Positions 34,561 to 42,769 of a DNA stretch of 64,000 nt are shown here, piece by piece. Positions within the stretch are counted from its first letter, which is position 1. Each line of letters opens with the position of its first letter. Origin of the DNA: Brevundimonas sp. M20 (GTDB lineage: Bacteria; Pseudomonadota; Alphaproteobacteria; Caulobacterales; Caulobacteraceae). The DNA is taken from positions 496,001 through 560,000 of the forward strand of contig NZ_CP041243.1 in the NCBI RefSeq assembly GCF_006547065.1. Direction: 5' to 3'. The notes below the pieces were generated by a model. It had not been told where the DNA came from. It searched no databases and saw nothing but the letters and a program-made list of their open reading frames with translations. Position numbers and translations under genes: made by a program.

Positions 34561-37401
34561 ATGATGATCCGCACCGCCGCCCTGCTGGGCGCTTCGCTGC
34601 TGGCGCTGACCGCGCCGGCCTTCCCGGTTCTGGCGCAGGAGGCCGCGACCATCAGCGTGCCGCCTTTGCAGTACACGCACCGGACGCTGGCCAACGGACT
34701 GAACGTCTATTCCATGCCCGACGCGAGCGCCGGCACGGTGACGGTGCAGGTCTGGTACGACGTGGGCGGCAAGGACGATCCGGAGGGCCGCAGCGGCTTC
34801 GCCCACCTGTTTGAACACATCCTGAGCCGCAAGACGGTGAACCTTCCCTACGGCCAGATCTCGACCATCGTCGAGAACGCGGGCGGGACGCGCAACGCCT
34901 CCACCGGTCAGGACATGACCAACTACTACGAGACGGTGCCGCCCCAGTATCTGGAGACGATGCTGTGGACCCACGCCGAGCGGATGGCCCGGCCGGTGGT
35001 GGACGAGGCGGTGTTCAACGCCGAGCGCGACATCGTGAAGGAAGAGCTGCGCCAGCGGGTCTATGCGCCGCCTTACGGTCGTCTGGGCACCTTCGTGATC
35101 GGGGACAATGAGTTCGACCAGTCGATCTATCGCCGCAGCGTGATCGGCTCGATCGAGCAGCTGAATTCGGCGACCATCGAGGACGCCCGCGCCTTCCACG
35201 AGGCCTATTACCGCCCGTCGACCGCGACCCTGATCGTGTCGGGCAATTTCGATCAGGCGCAGCTGGACGCCTGGGTCGATCAGTATTTCGCGGGCATCCG
35301 GAATCCGGATCGTCCGGTGCCGGTGTTCGAACGTCCGGTCTCGCCGCCGCGCACCGAGCCGCGTCTGGTCGAGGCCTATGCGCCGAACGTGCCCCTGCCG
35401 GCCATCGCGGCCATCTATCCGGGCGTGGCGGCGAGCCATCCGGATGCGGCGGCGCTGGACGTGCTGGCCGGGATCATGTCGCGGGGCGAAAGCTCGCGCC
35501 TGTATCAGTCGCTGGTCTACGGCAGCCAGCTGGTCACGGGCGCCGGGCTGAGCTCGGGGTCGATGGAGGAGGCCGGGACGGTCACCGTCAATGCGACGGT
35601 GGCTCAGGGCAAGTCTATCGCTGACGTCGAGGCGGCGCTGGACGTCGAGCTGGACCGCATCCGCAATGAGCCGGTGACCGCCGCCGAACTGGCCGAGGCC
35701 AAGATGGAGATCGTGGCCTCGGAACTGCGTCAGCGCGAGACCGCGTCGGGCCGGGCCTTCATCCTGGGCCGGGCCCTGGTGGCGGAGAATGATCCGCGCG
35801 CGCCGGATAACCGGCTGGCGGCGATCCAGGCGGTGACGGCGGCGGACGTGCAGCGCGTGGCGCGGACCTATCTGAACGAACGGGCGCGGGTCTCGGTCCG
35901 CTATCAGGACGAGAGCCAGCGTCCGGCGGGCGTCAGCGAGGACAGCTGGAAGAACCCCGCGCCGATGCCGACCTTCGTCAGCGTGCCGCCCGCGATCCTG
36001 CCGCCCAACGAACTGCTGCCGGAAGGCCAGCGGATGGCGCCGCCGGAGCCGGGCGCGCCCCGGGCGATGGCGGCCCCCGTGATCGCCGAGCGCACCCTGT
36101 CGAACGGCCTGCGGGTGATCGCGGCCAGGTCGACCGATCTGCCGATCATCAACGCCCAGCTGGTCATCGCGGGCGGGGCTGCGGCGGACCCGGCGGATCG
36201 CGCCGGTCTGGCCTCGATGACGGCGGGGCTGGCGAGCGACGGGGCCGGCGGCCGCTCGGCCCCTGAGATCGCCCGCACGCTGGAGGCGCTGGGCGCCAAT
36301 ATCGGCGGCGGAGCGAGCGCGGACGCGACCACGGTCTTCATGTCGTCGCCTGTGGCCTCGGCCGATCAGGTGGGGGCGGTGCTGGCCGACGTGGTCCAGC
36401 GCCCCGACTTCGCCGAGGCCGAGGTGGCGCGCAACCGGACGCGGGCGGTGAACGGCCTGCGGGTCAATCTGCGCCAGCCGGGGCCGCTGGCCGGTCTGGT
36501 GCTGAACCGTCTGGCCTTCGGCGACGCCCCCTATGGCGCGCCGAACTCGGGCACGCCGACCAGCATCGGCGCCATCACGCGCGATGATCTGGTGGCCTTC
36601 CATGACCGCTGGTGGCGGCCGGACAACGCCGCCCTGATCATCACCGGAGGCATGGAGCCGGAGGAGGCCTTCGCCTTCGCCGAGCGGACGCTGGGCGGAT
36701 GGGAACGGCCCGCGGGCGCCGCGCCGACGGTGACGAACCGGTCGGGCGCGGTCCTGCCGCCGCGCGTGGTGGTGGTGGACCTGCCGGGCGCCGGTCAGGC
36801 CGCGGTGGCGGCGGCGGTGCGCGCGCCGGGTCGTTCGGACGAGGCCTACTATCCGCTGGCGGTGGTCAACAGCATCATCGGCGGCGGTCAGAACGGCCAC
36901 CTGTTCCAGGAGGTGCGGGCCAAGCGCGGCCTGAGCTACGGCGCCAACTCCTCGCTACAGGCGCGGGTGGACGGCGGCCTGCTGACCGCAACGACCCAGA
37001 CCAAGAACGAGAGCGCCGCCGAGGTGGTGGGTCTGGTGCTGGCCGAGTTCGACCGGCTGCGCACGGAGCCGGTGACGGCGCAGGCGGTGACTGACCGCGA
37101 AGCCTTCGTGACCGGGAACTTCTCGCGCAGCGTGGAGACGACGGGCGGGCTGGGCGGGGTGCTGGCGGACGCCGTCACCTATGGTCTGCCGCTGAGCGAG
37201 GTGCAGACCTATGCGGGCCGCATCAACGCCAACACGCCCGAAACCGTGCGGGCGACGGCGCAGGCCGTCAGCTCGGAACAGGCCTATGTGGTCGTGGTCG
37301 GTCAGGCCGCGATGTTCATCGACGCCCTGCGCGCGGCGCACCCCGATCTGGTGGTGATTCCGGCGGCGGAGCTGAATCTGGACAGCGCGACGCTGCGCTG
37401 A
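34561..37401 (+). CDS. two-domain M16 (insulinase-like) zinc peptidase
   Basis: A 946-aa secreted protein: signal peptide about residues 1-26 (ending VLAQ). The first M16 half has the inverted zinc motif HxxEH in FAHLFEHIL near 84 and the downstream Glu in NAERDIVKEELRQR near 158. The second half (from about 510, ERTLSNGLRVIAARSTDLPI) keeps the fold and the substrate-binding region (KRGLSYGANSS near 795) but has no HxxEH, as in other active/inactive M16 fusions. Likely periplasmic peptide degradation. ATG 34561 chosen; the upstream open frame lacks a signal. Confidence 0.94.
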   Translation: MMIRTAALLGASLLALTAPAFPVLAQEAATISVPPLQYTHRTLANGLNVYSMPDASAGTVTVQVWYDVGGKDDPEGRSGFAHLFEHILSRKTVNLPYGQISTIVENAGGTRNASTGQDMTNYYETVPPQYLETMLWTHAERMARPVVDEAVFNAERDIVKEELRQRVYAPPYGRLGTFVIGDNEFDQSIYRRSVIGSIEQLNSATIEDARAFHEAYYRPSTATLIVSGNFDQAQLDAWVDQYFAGIRNPDRPVPVFERPVSPPRTEPRLVEAYAPNVPLPAIAAIYPGVAASHPDAAALDVLAGIMSRGESSRLYQSLVYGSQLVTGAGLSSGSMEEAGTVTVNATVAQGKSIADVEAALDVELDRIRNEPVTAAELAEAKMEIVASELRQRETASGRAFILGRALVAENDPRAPDNRLAAIQAVTAADVQRVARTYLNERARVSVRYQDESQRPAGVSEDSWKNPAPMPTFVSVPPAILPPNELLPEGQRMAPPEPGAPRAMAAPVIAERTLSNGLRVIAARSTDLPIINAQLVIAGGAAADPADRAGLASMTAGLASDGAGGRSAPEIARTLEALGANIGGGASADATTVFMSSPVASADQVGAVLADVVQRPDFAEAEVARNRTRAVNGLRVNLRQPGPLAGLVLNRLAFGDAPYGAPNSGTPTSIGAITRDDLVAFHDRWWRPDNAALIITGGMEPEEAFAFAERTLGGWERPAGAAPTVTNRSGAVLPPRVVVVDLPGAGQAAVAAAVRAPGRSDEAYYPLAVVNSIIGGGQNGHLFQEVRAKRGLSYGANSSLQARVDGGLLTATTQTKNESAAEVVGLVLAEFDRLRTEPVTAQAVTDREAFVTGNFSRSVETTGGLGGVLADAVTYGLPLSEVQTYAGRINANTPETVRATAQAVSSEQAYVVVVGQAAMFIDALRAAHPDLVVIPAAELNLDSATLR

Positions 37402-37409
37402 AGGGGGGC

Positions 37410-37548
37410 GACCCCTCCGTCTCTCCGGCTTCGCCGTCGAGCCACCTCCCCACTGCGTGGAGAGGTGAACGCGAACTCTCACCTCTCCACCGAAGGTGGG
37501 GAGGGGGACCGTGCGAGCCGTAGGCGAAGCATGGTGGAGGGGTTGCGG
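37410..37548. repeat. CCCCTCCACC palindromic repeat, inverted copy
   Basis: Imperfect palindrome between convergent genes: GACCCCTCCG...CCACCTCCCCACTGCGTGGAGAGGTGA then TCACCTCTCCACC...GGTGGGGAGGGGGACC...GGCGAAGCATGGTGGAGGGGTT. The right half is the reverse complement of the start of 27951-28070 with few changes. Confidence 0.8.
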
Positions 37549-38223
37549 CTACTTCGACGCGCGGAAGGCCGCGATGGCGTCGACGGTCTTGCGGACCTGG
37601 GCCTCGATGCTCGCCCAGTCGCCGGCTTTCACGGCGGCGTCGGTGATGAGTTTGGAGCCCATGCCGGCGGCGACGATGCCCGAGCCGAACCATTTGGCGA
37701 TGCTGGCGTCATCCGGATCGACGCCGCCGGTCGGCATGATCTTGGTCCAGGGCATGGGGCCGAGCACCGCCTTGACGAAGTCCGGGCCGCCGACGCTGGC
37801 GCCCGGGAACAGCTTGACGATCTCGCAGCCCAGCTCGTGCGCCTGACCGATCTCGGTGACCGAGCCGCAGCCGGGGAAGTAGGCGGTCATGCGGCGGTTG
37901 CAGACCTTGGCCACGTCTTCCACCAGACAGGGGCTGACGATGAAGCGGGCGCCGCGGTTCAGGAACATCGCGGCGGTCGGGGCGTCGATGACCGAGCCGA
38001 TGCCGAGAATGATGTCCGGGTCGGTCTTCTGAAGCTCGCGCGCCAGTTCGCCGAACAGGTCGACGGCGAAATCGCCCCGGTTGGTGAACTCGATGGCCCT
38101 GGCCCCGCCGCGCGCACAGGCGCGGATCACGTTCAGGCAGACCTCCGGGTCCGCATGATAGAAGACGGGGGCGACGCCCTGCGCCTCGAGGGCGTTGAGA
38201 ACGGTCAGGCGGTCGTGGCGCAT
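37549..38223 (-). CDS. eda: KDPG / 4-hydroxy-2-oxoglutarate aldolase
   Basis: A 224-aa class I aldolase that cleaves KDPG to pyruvate and glyceraldehyde-3-phosphate, the last Entner-Doudoroff step. Seen: catalytic Glu in RAIEFTNRGD near 45, GIGSVIDAPTAAMFLNRGARFIVSPCLVEDV near 83-113, the Schiff-base Lys in EIVKLFPGASVGG near 144, and MPTGGVDPDDASIAKWFGSG. The ATG at 38223 follows GGAG and is preferred to a GTG at 38247. Separated from zwf-pgl-edd-glk, which lies 10 kb downstream. Confidence 0.9.
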   Translation of the reverse strand: MRHDRLTVLNALEAQGVAPVFYHADPEVCLNVIRACARGGARAIEFTNRGDFAVDLFGELARELQKTDPDIILGIGSVIDAPTAAMFLNRGARFIVSPCLVEDVAKVCNRRMTAYFPGCGSVTEIGQAHELGCEIVKLFPGASVGGPDFVKAVLGPMPWTKIMPTGGVDPDDASIAKWFGSGIVAAGMGSKLITDAAVKAGDWASIEAQVRKTVDAIAAFRASK

Positions 38224-38243
38224 TTCAATCTCCGCTCCGGCTG

Positions 38244-38259
38244 TCACCGGTGTCGGTGA
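38244..38259. promoter_or_regulatory. small palindrome upstream of eda
   Basis: TCACCG-GTGT-CGGTGA, 6-bp perfect arms with a 4-nt spacer, starts 21 nt upstream of the eda ATG. Candidate operator for a sugar-responsive regulator. Short enough to occur by chance in GC-rich DNA. Confidence 0.3.
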
Positions 38260-38397
38260 TCTGTTTATCCCGGTGGATGCGGGAAGCGAAAGGACCGGGC
38301 CGCGGAACTTATTGTTTCGGGGATGGCCGAAGGTTCTGATTGCGATTCACCGTTCCTTACGCCCGGCCCTTCAGATTGGGCGCGCAGAAGCGGGGGC

Positions 38398-39063
38398 ATG
38401 GGATTGAAGCGCGGGCTGTTGTGCGGGGCGATGCTGTTGCTGATGGGCGCCGGTTGCGACCTGCCCGAACGGCAGGACGACGCATTGATCGTCTATCGGA
38501 CCCAACTGGGCGACAGGGTGTGGGGCTTCCCTAAAGCCTACATCGCGCCGTTGGCCCGCAATGATCCCGTTGCGCGTTGTCTCAGAACGACGAAAACGAC
38601 CGTCCTTCTGGAAGGGGCCACACCTGAGTTCGTTGGTCTGACGCCTCAGACCCGCGACAAGTTTTTTGGCCGGAACTTCGATATCGTTCATGTCCTGATC
38701 TCGCACAGGGGCGCCGGGGCAGAGGCGGCGGTCCAACGCGCTGTGGAGGTTCGCCGGCGCGACGGTGTGGTCATCGCCCGTCATGAGACGCCGAACGGTG
38801 TCCATATCGAGCGGAGAATTCGGCATAACGAAATGGTCGATGAGTTGCCGAGCAAGGAGGCTGCTCTGGTTCAGTGCGCCCGGACCAGCACGGTGCCCAA
38901 TCCCTACTGCAGAGCTTTCTTCGCCCATGACGGCCTGATGCTGAAGGTCTCCTTCGACGCGGACCACAAGGCGCGAGCGGACGAAATTCTGGCGAGGATC
39001 AAGGCTCGCATGGACGAGTGGCGCGTCGGTCGGACCGATCTGGCGCCGTGCCCGGTGCGGTAG
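38398..39063 (+). CDS. putative lipoprotein, unknown
   Basis: A 221-aa protein with a lipoprotein-like N-terminus (MGLKRGLLCGAMLLLMGAGC, Cys20 followed by Asp, suggesting inner-membrane retention if the E. coli +2 rule applies). The mature part has several Cys (ARCLRTT, VQCART, NPYCRAFF, CPVR) and no domain I recognise. The ATG at 38398 was chosen because it starts the signal; the upstream open frame has none. Lower GC than neighbours. Function unknown. Confidence 0.68.
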   Translation: MGLKRGLLCGAMLLLMGAGCDLPERQDDALIVYRTQLGDRVWGFPKAYIAPLARNDPVARCLRTTKTTVLLEGATPEFVGLTPQTRDKFFGRNFDIVHVLISHRGAGAEAAVQRAVEVRRRDGVVIARHETPNGVHIERRIRHNEMVDELPSKEAALVQCARTSTVPNPYCRAFFAHDGLMLKVSFDADHKARADEILARIKARMDEWRVGRTDLAPCPVR

Positions 39064-39081
39064 TTCCGGGGGACGGAGAGC

Positions 39082-39894
39082 TCAGCCCTTCGCCAGTTCC
39101 ACCACCCGCCGCACCATCGCGCTGTCTGCATCGAGCAGCGGGCCCAGAACGGTGAAATGGTTCAGGCCGGGGAGGGCTTCGTAGCGGGTCTGGACGCCGT
39201 TGTTGGCCCAGTGGTCGGCCATCATTTTCGACTGGCGCAGGAACTCCGGGCTTTCGTCGGCGCCGACGAGGCAGTCCAGCACCGTACCGCCCGGCGTCGA
39301 GCCGTTGGGGATGGGCCAGAAGATGGGGGACAGGGCGGCGGCCTCGTTGGCGTCGAGGTCCAGCGCGGTGTTGATCGAGGTTCCGATCAGGGGGCGAAGG
39401 TCGAAGACGCCGCTGATGGCGATGGCGGCGGAGGCGCGGGCCTCGGACAGCATGCAGGCCGACATATGCCCGCCCGCCGAGTGGCCGAAGACGACCGGGC
39501 GTTTGCCGCCGTTGCGGGCGCGGATCAGGTCCACAGCCTCGCGCACCTGTTTGAGGATGGTCCCGAGCCGCACGGTCGGCGCCAGATCATAGGAGGGGAC
39601 GGCCAGGCTGACGCCGTGATGGAGCAGGGCGGGGGCGAGGCCGCTGAACCAGTCCTTGTCCAGCGCCTGCCAGTAGCCGCCGTGCAGGAAGACGACGATA
39701 GGCGCGTCCGGACCGGCGGAGAACAGGTCCATCACCTCGCGCGGGCCGGGGCCGTAGGCGATGACCTCGGGCGGATGCGCGGCGCGGGCGGCCTCGGCGG
39801 CGGCCTTCCACTGACCCATGGCCTGCATGTGGTCGGGCACGCGGGCGCGGTTGTTGTATTCGGCTTCGAAGTCGATCTCGGTCTTACCCGTCAC
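39082..39894 (-). CDS. alpha/beta hydrolase, kynurenine formamidase-like
   Basis: A 270-aa hydrolase from GTG 39894; the open frame upstream overlaps the divergent Lrp-type gene. Seen: HGGYWQALDKD near 75 (oxyanion HGGxW of the arylformamidase/KynB-like group), nucleophile elbow FGHSAGGHMSA near 143, and C-terminal LPGLNHFTVLGPL with the catalytic His. Likely a small-acyl amidase/esterase; N-formylkynurenine is one possible substrate, but no other kyn genes adjoin. Confidence 0.85.
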   Translation of the reverse strand: MTGKTEIDFEAEYNNRARVPDHMQAMGQWKAAAEAARAAHPPEVIAYGPGPREVMDLFSAGPDAPIVVFLHGGYWQALDKDWFSGLAPALLHHGVSLAVPSYDLAPTVRLGTILKQVREAVDLIRARNGGKRPVVFGHSAGGHMSACMLSEARASAAIAISGVFDLRPLIGTSINTALDLDANEAAALSPIFWPIPNGSTPGGTVLDCLVGADESPEFLRQSKMMADHWANNGVQTRYEALPGLNHFTVLGPLLDADSAMVRRVVELAKG

Positions 39895-39940
39895 GTCGCC
39901 ATCCGCTAGACAGCCTCCGAAAGCCGGAGGAACCGCCGCC

Positions 39941-40198
39941 ATGATGACCGCCATCTTCGTCTTCATCAAATGCGAGCTGGGCCACGCCAATGACGTGGCG
40001 GCCGACATCGTGGACAATGTCGAGTACGTCTCGGAGGTCTATTCGACCTCGGGTCAGTACGACCTGCTGGCCAAATTCTCGCTGCCGAAGGATCTCGACA
40101 TCGGGACCTTCGTGACCAAGTCGGTGCAAACCCGCCCGAACATCCGCGACAGCTTCACCGTCATCACCTTCTCGCCCTTCCTGCCGACCGCTCGATGA
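39941..40198 (+). CDS. stand-alone AsnC/Lrp ligand-binding (RAM) domain protein
   Basis: An 85-aa protein consisting only of the Lrp/AsnC effector-binding fold: TAIFVFIKCELGHANDVAADIVDNVEYVSEVYSTSGQYDLLAKFSLP...FVTKSVQTRPNIRDSFTVITF. No HTH, so it does not bind DNA itself; such proteins usually form dimers or higher oligomers that bind small molecules. GGAGG precedes the ATG. Divergent from the hydrolase gene with 46 nt between starts. Confidence 0.88.
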   Translation: MMTAIFVFIKCELGHANDVAADIVDNVEYVSEVYSTSGQYDLLAKFSLPKDLDIGTFVTKSVQTRPNIRDSFTVITFSPFLPTAR

Positions 40199-40302
40199 GC
40201 GGAGACGCCGTTCTGGCGATGCCGGGACTGCCCGCGCTGATGAGGCAGGCGCTGGCGGCGTCGGGGCTGACGGGCGAACCGCTTCTGACGCCCGTGGGGT
40301 GA
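40195..40302 (+). CDS. 35-aa open frame coupled to RAM-domain gene
   Basis: ATGA overlap with the previous stop and a 35-residue frame (MSGDAVLAMPGLPALMRQAL...). The overlap suggests a real coupled gene, but it is very short and has no recognisable family. It may be a truncated leftover of a longer downstream gene. Confidence 0.35.
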   Translation: MSGDAVLAMPGLPALMRQALAASGLTGEPLLTPVG

Positions 40303-40331
40303 TGCTTTGGAAATGTTCGGGGGGAGTGAAC

Positions 40332-40781
40332 ATGCAGGGAAGAGTTCTTCTGATCGTCTTGTTCGCCGTGGGTCTGGTGATCGGCGTGAAGGTGAGGCGC
40401 TGGCGCGATGTGTTCATCGCCTGCGCGTGCGCGTCGGGGGTCTGGGCGGTTCTGGTGACCGGCGTGCTGGTGCTTCAGGGGGCGGACAGACAGTACGGGT
40501 TCACCCCGGCGCTGTTCACGACGCCGGCGATGTTCTTGCTGGTCTCGGCCATAGCCTCCGCGACATTCGCGCTGAGGGGCGGGGGACGGCGTTCCGGCGC
40601 CGTGACTGATCCAGCGGTAGGCGCAAGGTCTCAGCGCTTGCGTTTGGGCCTGCCCTCTTCCGCCGCCTCTTCGGCCTCGTCGTCATCGCCGACCTTTTCC
40701 TCGACCGTGGCGGACAGGCGCTGGAAGACGCCCAGGCCAACCAGCACCAACACCGAGACGGCGATCATGGCGGCGGGATAG
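40332..40781 (+). CDS. small membrane protein with read-through tail
   Basis: About 149 aa from ATG 40332 (GGGGAG upstream). The first about 90 residues contain three hydrophobic helices (VLLIVLFAVGLVIGV; FIACACASGVWAVLVTGVLVL; MFLLVSAIASATFAL). The rest is Ser/Arg/Thr-rich and overlaps the 3' end of the convergent gene by 151 nt, so the tail is antisense-derived and may mean the original stop was lost. Function unknown. Confidence 0.5.
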   Translation: MQGRVLLIVLFAVGLVIGVKVRRWRDVFIACACASGVWAVLVTGVLVLQGADRQYGFTPALFTTPAMFLLVSAIASATFALRGGGRRSGAVTDPAVGARSQRLRLGLPSSAASSASSSSPTFSSTVADRRWKTPRPTSTNTETAIMAAG

Positions 40782-41134
40782 CCCATCAGGGCGACGTCCT
40801 CGCGGGCCGTCTTGAACACCAGAACCAGCCCTTCGAGGAACAGGGCGATGATGATGGTGGAGAGGAATTTGGTCAGGCTGCGCCGGGCTTCCGACGCGCT
40901 GCGCCGTTCGGAGCCGCGTCGCACCTCGTCCTCGAACAGGTATTTGGCCACGTCGAAGACGGCGATGGCGACGATGACATAGCCGAGGGTGTCGAGCACG
41001 GCGTCGGCGACGCTGTCGGTGTCGCTGGTGAAGGCGCCCACCGCCTCGCGCAGGCCGACCCCCACCAGGGCGAGGGCGAGCAGCAGCAGGAGCAGGCTGG
41101 CGGCGGCGAAGACGGCGCGGGTGATCAGGCTCAT
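40631..41134 (-). CDS. three-helix membrane protein
   Basis: A 167-aa protein with helices at about 5-30, 46-66, 90-110 and 118-138, and an acidic then basic C-terminal tail (GDDDEAEEAAEEGRPKRKR). The loop between helices 2 and 3 is charged (EDEVRRGSERRSASEARRSLTKF). Conserved in style with uncharacterised alphaproteobacterial GNAT-like-operon membrane proteins, but I do not recognise a named family. Convergent with the gene at 40332. Confidence 0.75.
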   Translation of the reverse strand: MSLITRAVFAAASLLLLLLALALVGVGLREAVGAFTSDTDSVADAVLDTLGYVIVAIAVFDVAKYLFEDEVRRGSERRSASEARRSLTKFLSTIIIALFLEGLVLVFKTAREDVALMGYPAAMIAVSVLVLVGLGVFQRLSATVEEKVGDDDEAEEAAEEGRPKRKR

Positions 41135-41282
41135 GGGCGCCTAACGCGGTCACCGGGGCGAGCGTTGCCGTGGCCGCGGCCTCCCCGTCTGCGAGAGGGA
41201 GGAAAACACCGTAGTCAAACGAGACTTATCGCTGCTAACCTTCGTCCAAGAGCTCCGGCAAACGGACATCAAGGGTTGGAAA

Positions 41283-42467
41283 ATGGCTGATCTGGACGCA
41301 TTCCGCGCCGAGGTGCGCGCGTGGTTGCAGGAGAACTGTCCGCCGGAGGTGCGCGGGCCGCTGGACAATGAGGAAGACCGGGTCTGGGGCGGGCGAAACG
41401 CCGAGTTCAAGACCTCGGCGCACAAGCTCTGGATGGAGCGGATGGGCGCGCGCGGCTGGACCGCGCCGGAGTGGCCCAAGGAATACGGCGGCGGCGGACT
41501 GAGCCGCGAGGAGGCCAAGGTGCTGGCGTCCGAACTGCGCCGCATCGACGCCCAGATGGCGCTGTCGAGCTTCGGCATCTGGATGCTGGGGCCGGCGCTG
41601 CTGCAGTTCGGCACCGAGGAACAGAAGAAGCGCTTCCTGCCCGAGATCGTGCGCGGCGAAATCCGATGGTGCCAGGGCTATTCGGAGCCGGGCGCGGGGT
41701 CGGACCTCGCCAATGTGCAGACGAAGGCGGAGGATCGCGGGGACCACTGGATCGTCAACGGCCAGAAGATCTGGACGTCCTATGCCGACAAGGCCGACTG
41801 GATCTTCTGTCTGGTGCGGACCGACCCGGAGGCGCCCAAGCATCTGGGCATTTCCTTCGTGCTGTTCGACATGGCGACCAAGGGCGTCACGACCAAGCCG
41901 ATCACCCTGATCAGCGGCAAGAGCCCGTTCTGCGAGACCTTCTTCGATGACGTGCGCGTCGAGAAGGAGAACCTGGTCGGGACGCTGAACCGGGGCTGGG
42001 ACGTGGCCAAGGCGCTGCTGGCCCATGAGCGGACGATGATCGGCGCCATCGGCGACGCGGGCGGCGGACGGCCGCTGGGGCAGGTGGCGACGGACTCGAT
42101 CGGCAGCGATGAGGAAGGTCGTCTGGACGACCTGATGCTGCGCGCCAGGGTGGCCGAGCTGGAGATCGACGCGGCCGCCTTCCGTCTGGCGATGGAGCGG
42201 GCGGGCGATCAGATGAAGGCGCGTCAGGCCCATCCGGCCATCGCCTCGATGCTGAAATACTACGGCTCGGAGCTGAACAAGCGCCGCCATGAACTGCTGA
42301 TGGCGGCCGGCGGCGCGGACGCGCTGGAGTGGGAAGGCGAGCGGTCACGCGAGGGCACGGTCGCCCGCGACTGGCTGCGCACCAAGGCCAACTCCATCGA
42401 AGGCGGCACCAGCGAGGTGCAGCTGAACATCATCGCCAAACACCTGCTGCAGCTGCCGGGAGCCTGA
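41283..42467 (+). CDS. acyl-CoA dehydrogenase (A)
   Basis: A 394-aa FAD acyl-CoA dehydrogenase of the long-chain/FadE-like class. Seen: WTAPEWPKEYGGGGLSREEAKVL near 59-81, the FAD-contact CQGYSEPGAGSDLANVQTKA near 128-148, VNGQKIWTSYADKADW, and the C-terminal NSIEGGTSEVQLNIIAKHLLQLPG. It is the first of a set with a small membrane protein and a second dehydrogenase (2 nt and 1 nt gaps), so all three are probably one operon. Confidence 0.93.
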   Translation: MADLDAFRAEVRAWLQENCPPEVRGPLDNEEDRVWGGRNAEFKTSAHKLWMERMGARGWTAPEWPKEYGGGGLSREEAKVLASELRRIDAQMALSSFGIWMLGPALLQFGTEEQKKRFLPEIVRGEIRWCQGYSEPGAGSDLANVQTKAEDRGDHWIVNGQKIWTSYADKADWIFCLVRTDPEAPKHLGISFVLFDMATKGVTTKPITLISGKSPFCETFFDDVRVEKENLVGTLNRGWDVAKALLAHERTMIGAIGDAGGGRPLGQVATDSIGSDEEGRLDDLMLRARVAELEIDAAAFRLAMERAGDQMKARQAHPAIASMLKYYGSELNKRRHELLMAAGGADALEWEGERSREGTVARDWLRTKANSIEGGTSEVQLNIIAKHLLQLPGA

Positions 42468-42468
42468 C

Positions 42469-42768
42469 GTGGCGCAGGACATGCCGTGGTGGCGCGCCAT
42501 CGCTCTTGTCGGCGTCGTGCTGTGGCTGATCGGCGCGATGTTCGTGTCGCTGAGCTACATCGGGATGCTGGCCTGGGCCTGGCCGAACTTCGTGGAGACG
42601 GCCCTGACGATCCAGGTGCTGGCCTGGACGGTCGTGCTGGCGCCGATCCTCGGCATCGCCCTGGCTGTGATCCTGTCGAAGACCCTGAAGAAACACGCCC
42701 TGACCGCGATCACGACGACGCTTGTGATCCAGTTGGTCGCCCTTTTCACCCCCATGCTGGTGAGTTGA
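42469..42768 (+). CDS. small membrane protein between two acyl-CoA dehydrogenases
   Basis: A 99-aa protein from GTG 42469. Three hydrophobic segments (IALVGVVLWLIGAMFVSLSYIGML; LTIQVLAWTVVLAPILGIALAVIL; ITTTLVIQLVALFTPMLV). It starts right after the first dehydrogenase stop and ends just before the second starts. No recognised domain. Perhaps a membrane anchor for the dehydrogenases; that is only positional inference. Confidence 0.72.
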   Translation: MAQDMPWWRAIALVGVVLWLIGAMFVSLSYIGMLAWAWPNFVETALTIQVLAWTVVLAPILGIALAVILSKTLKKHALTAITTTLVIQLVALFTPMLVS

Positions 42769-42769
42769 T

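Noticed and set aside
34537..36900. 787-aa open frame opposite the M16 peptidase gene
   Set aside because: Arg/His/Gly-rich shadow without any recognisable motif.
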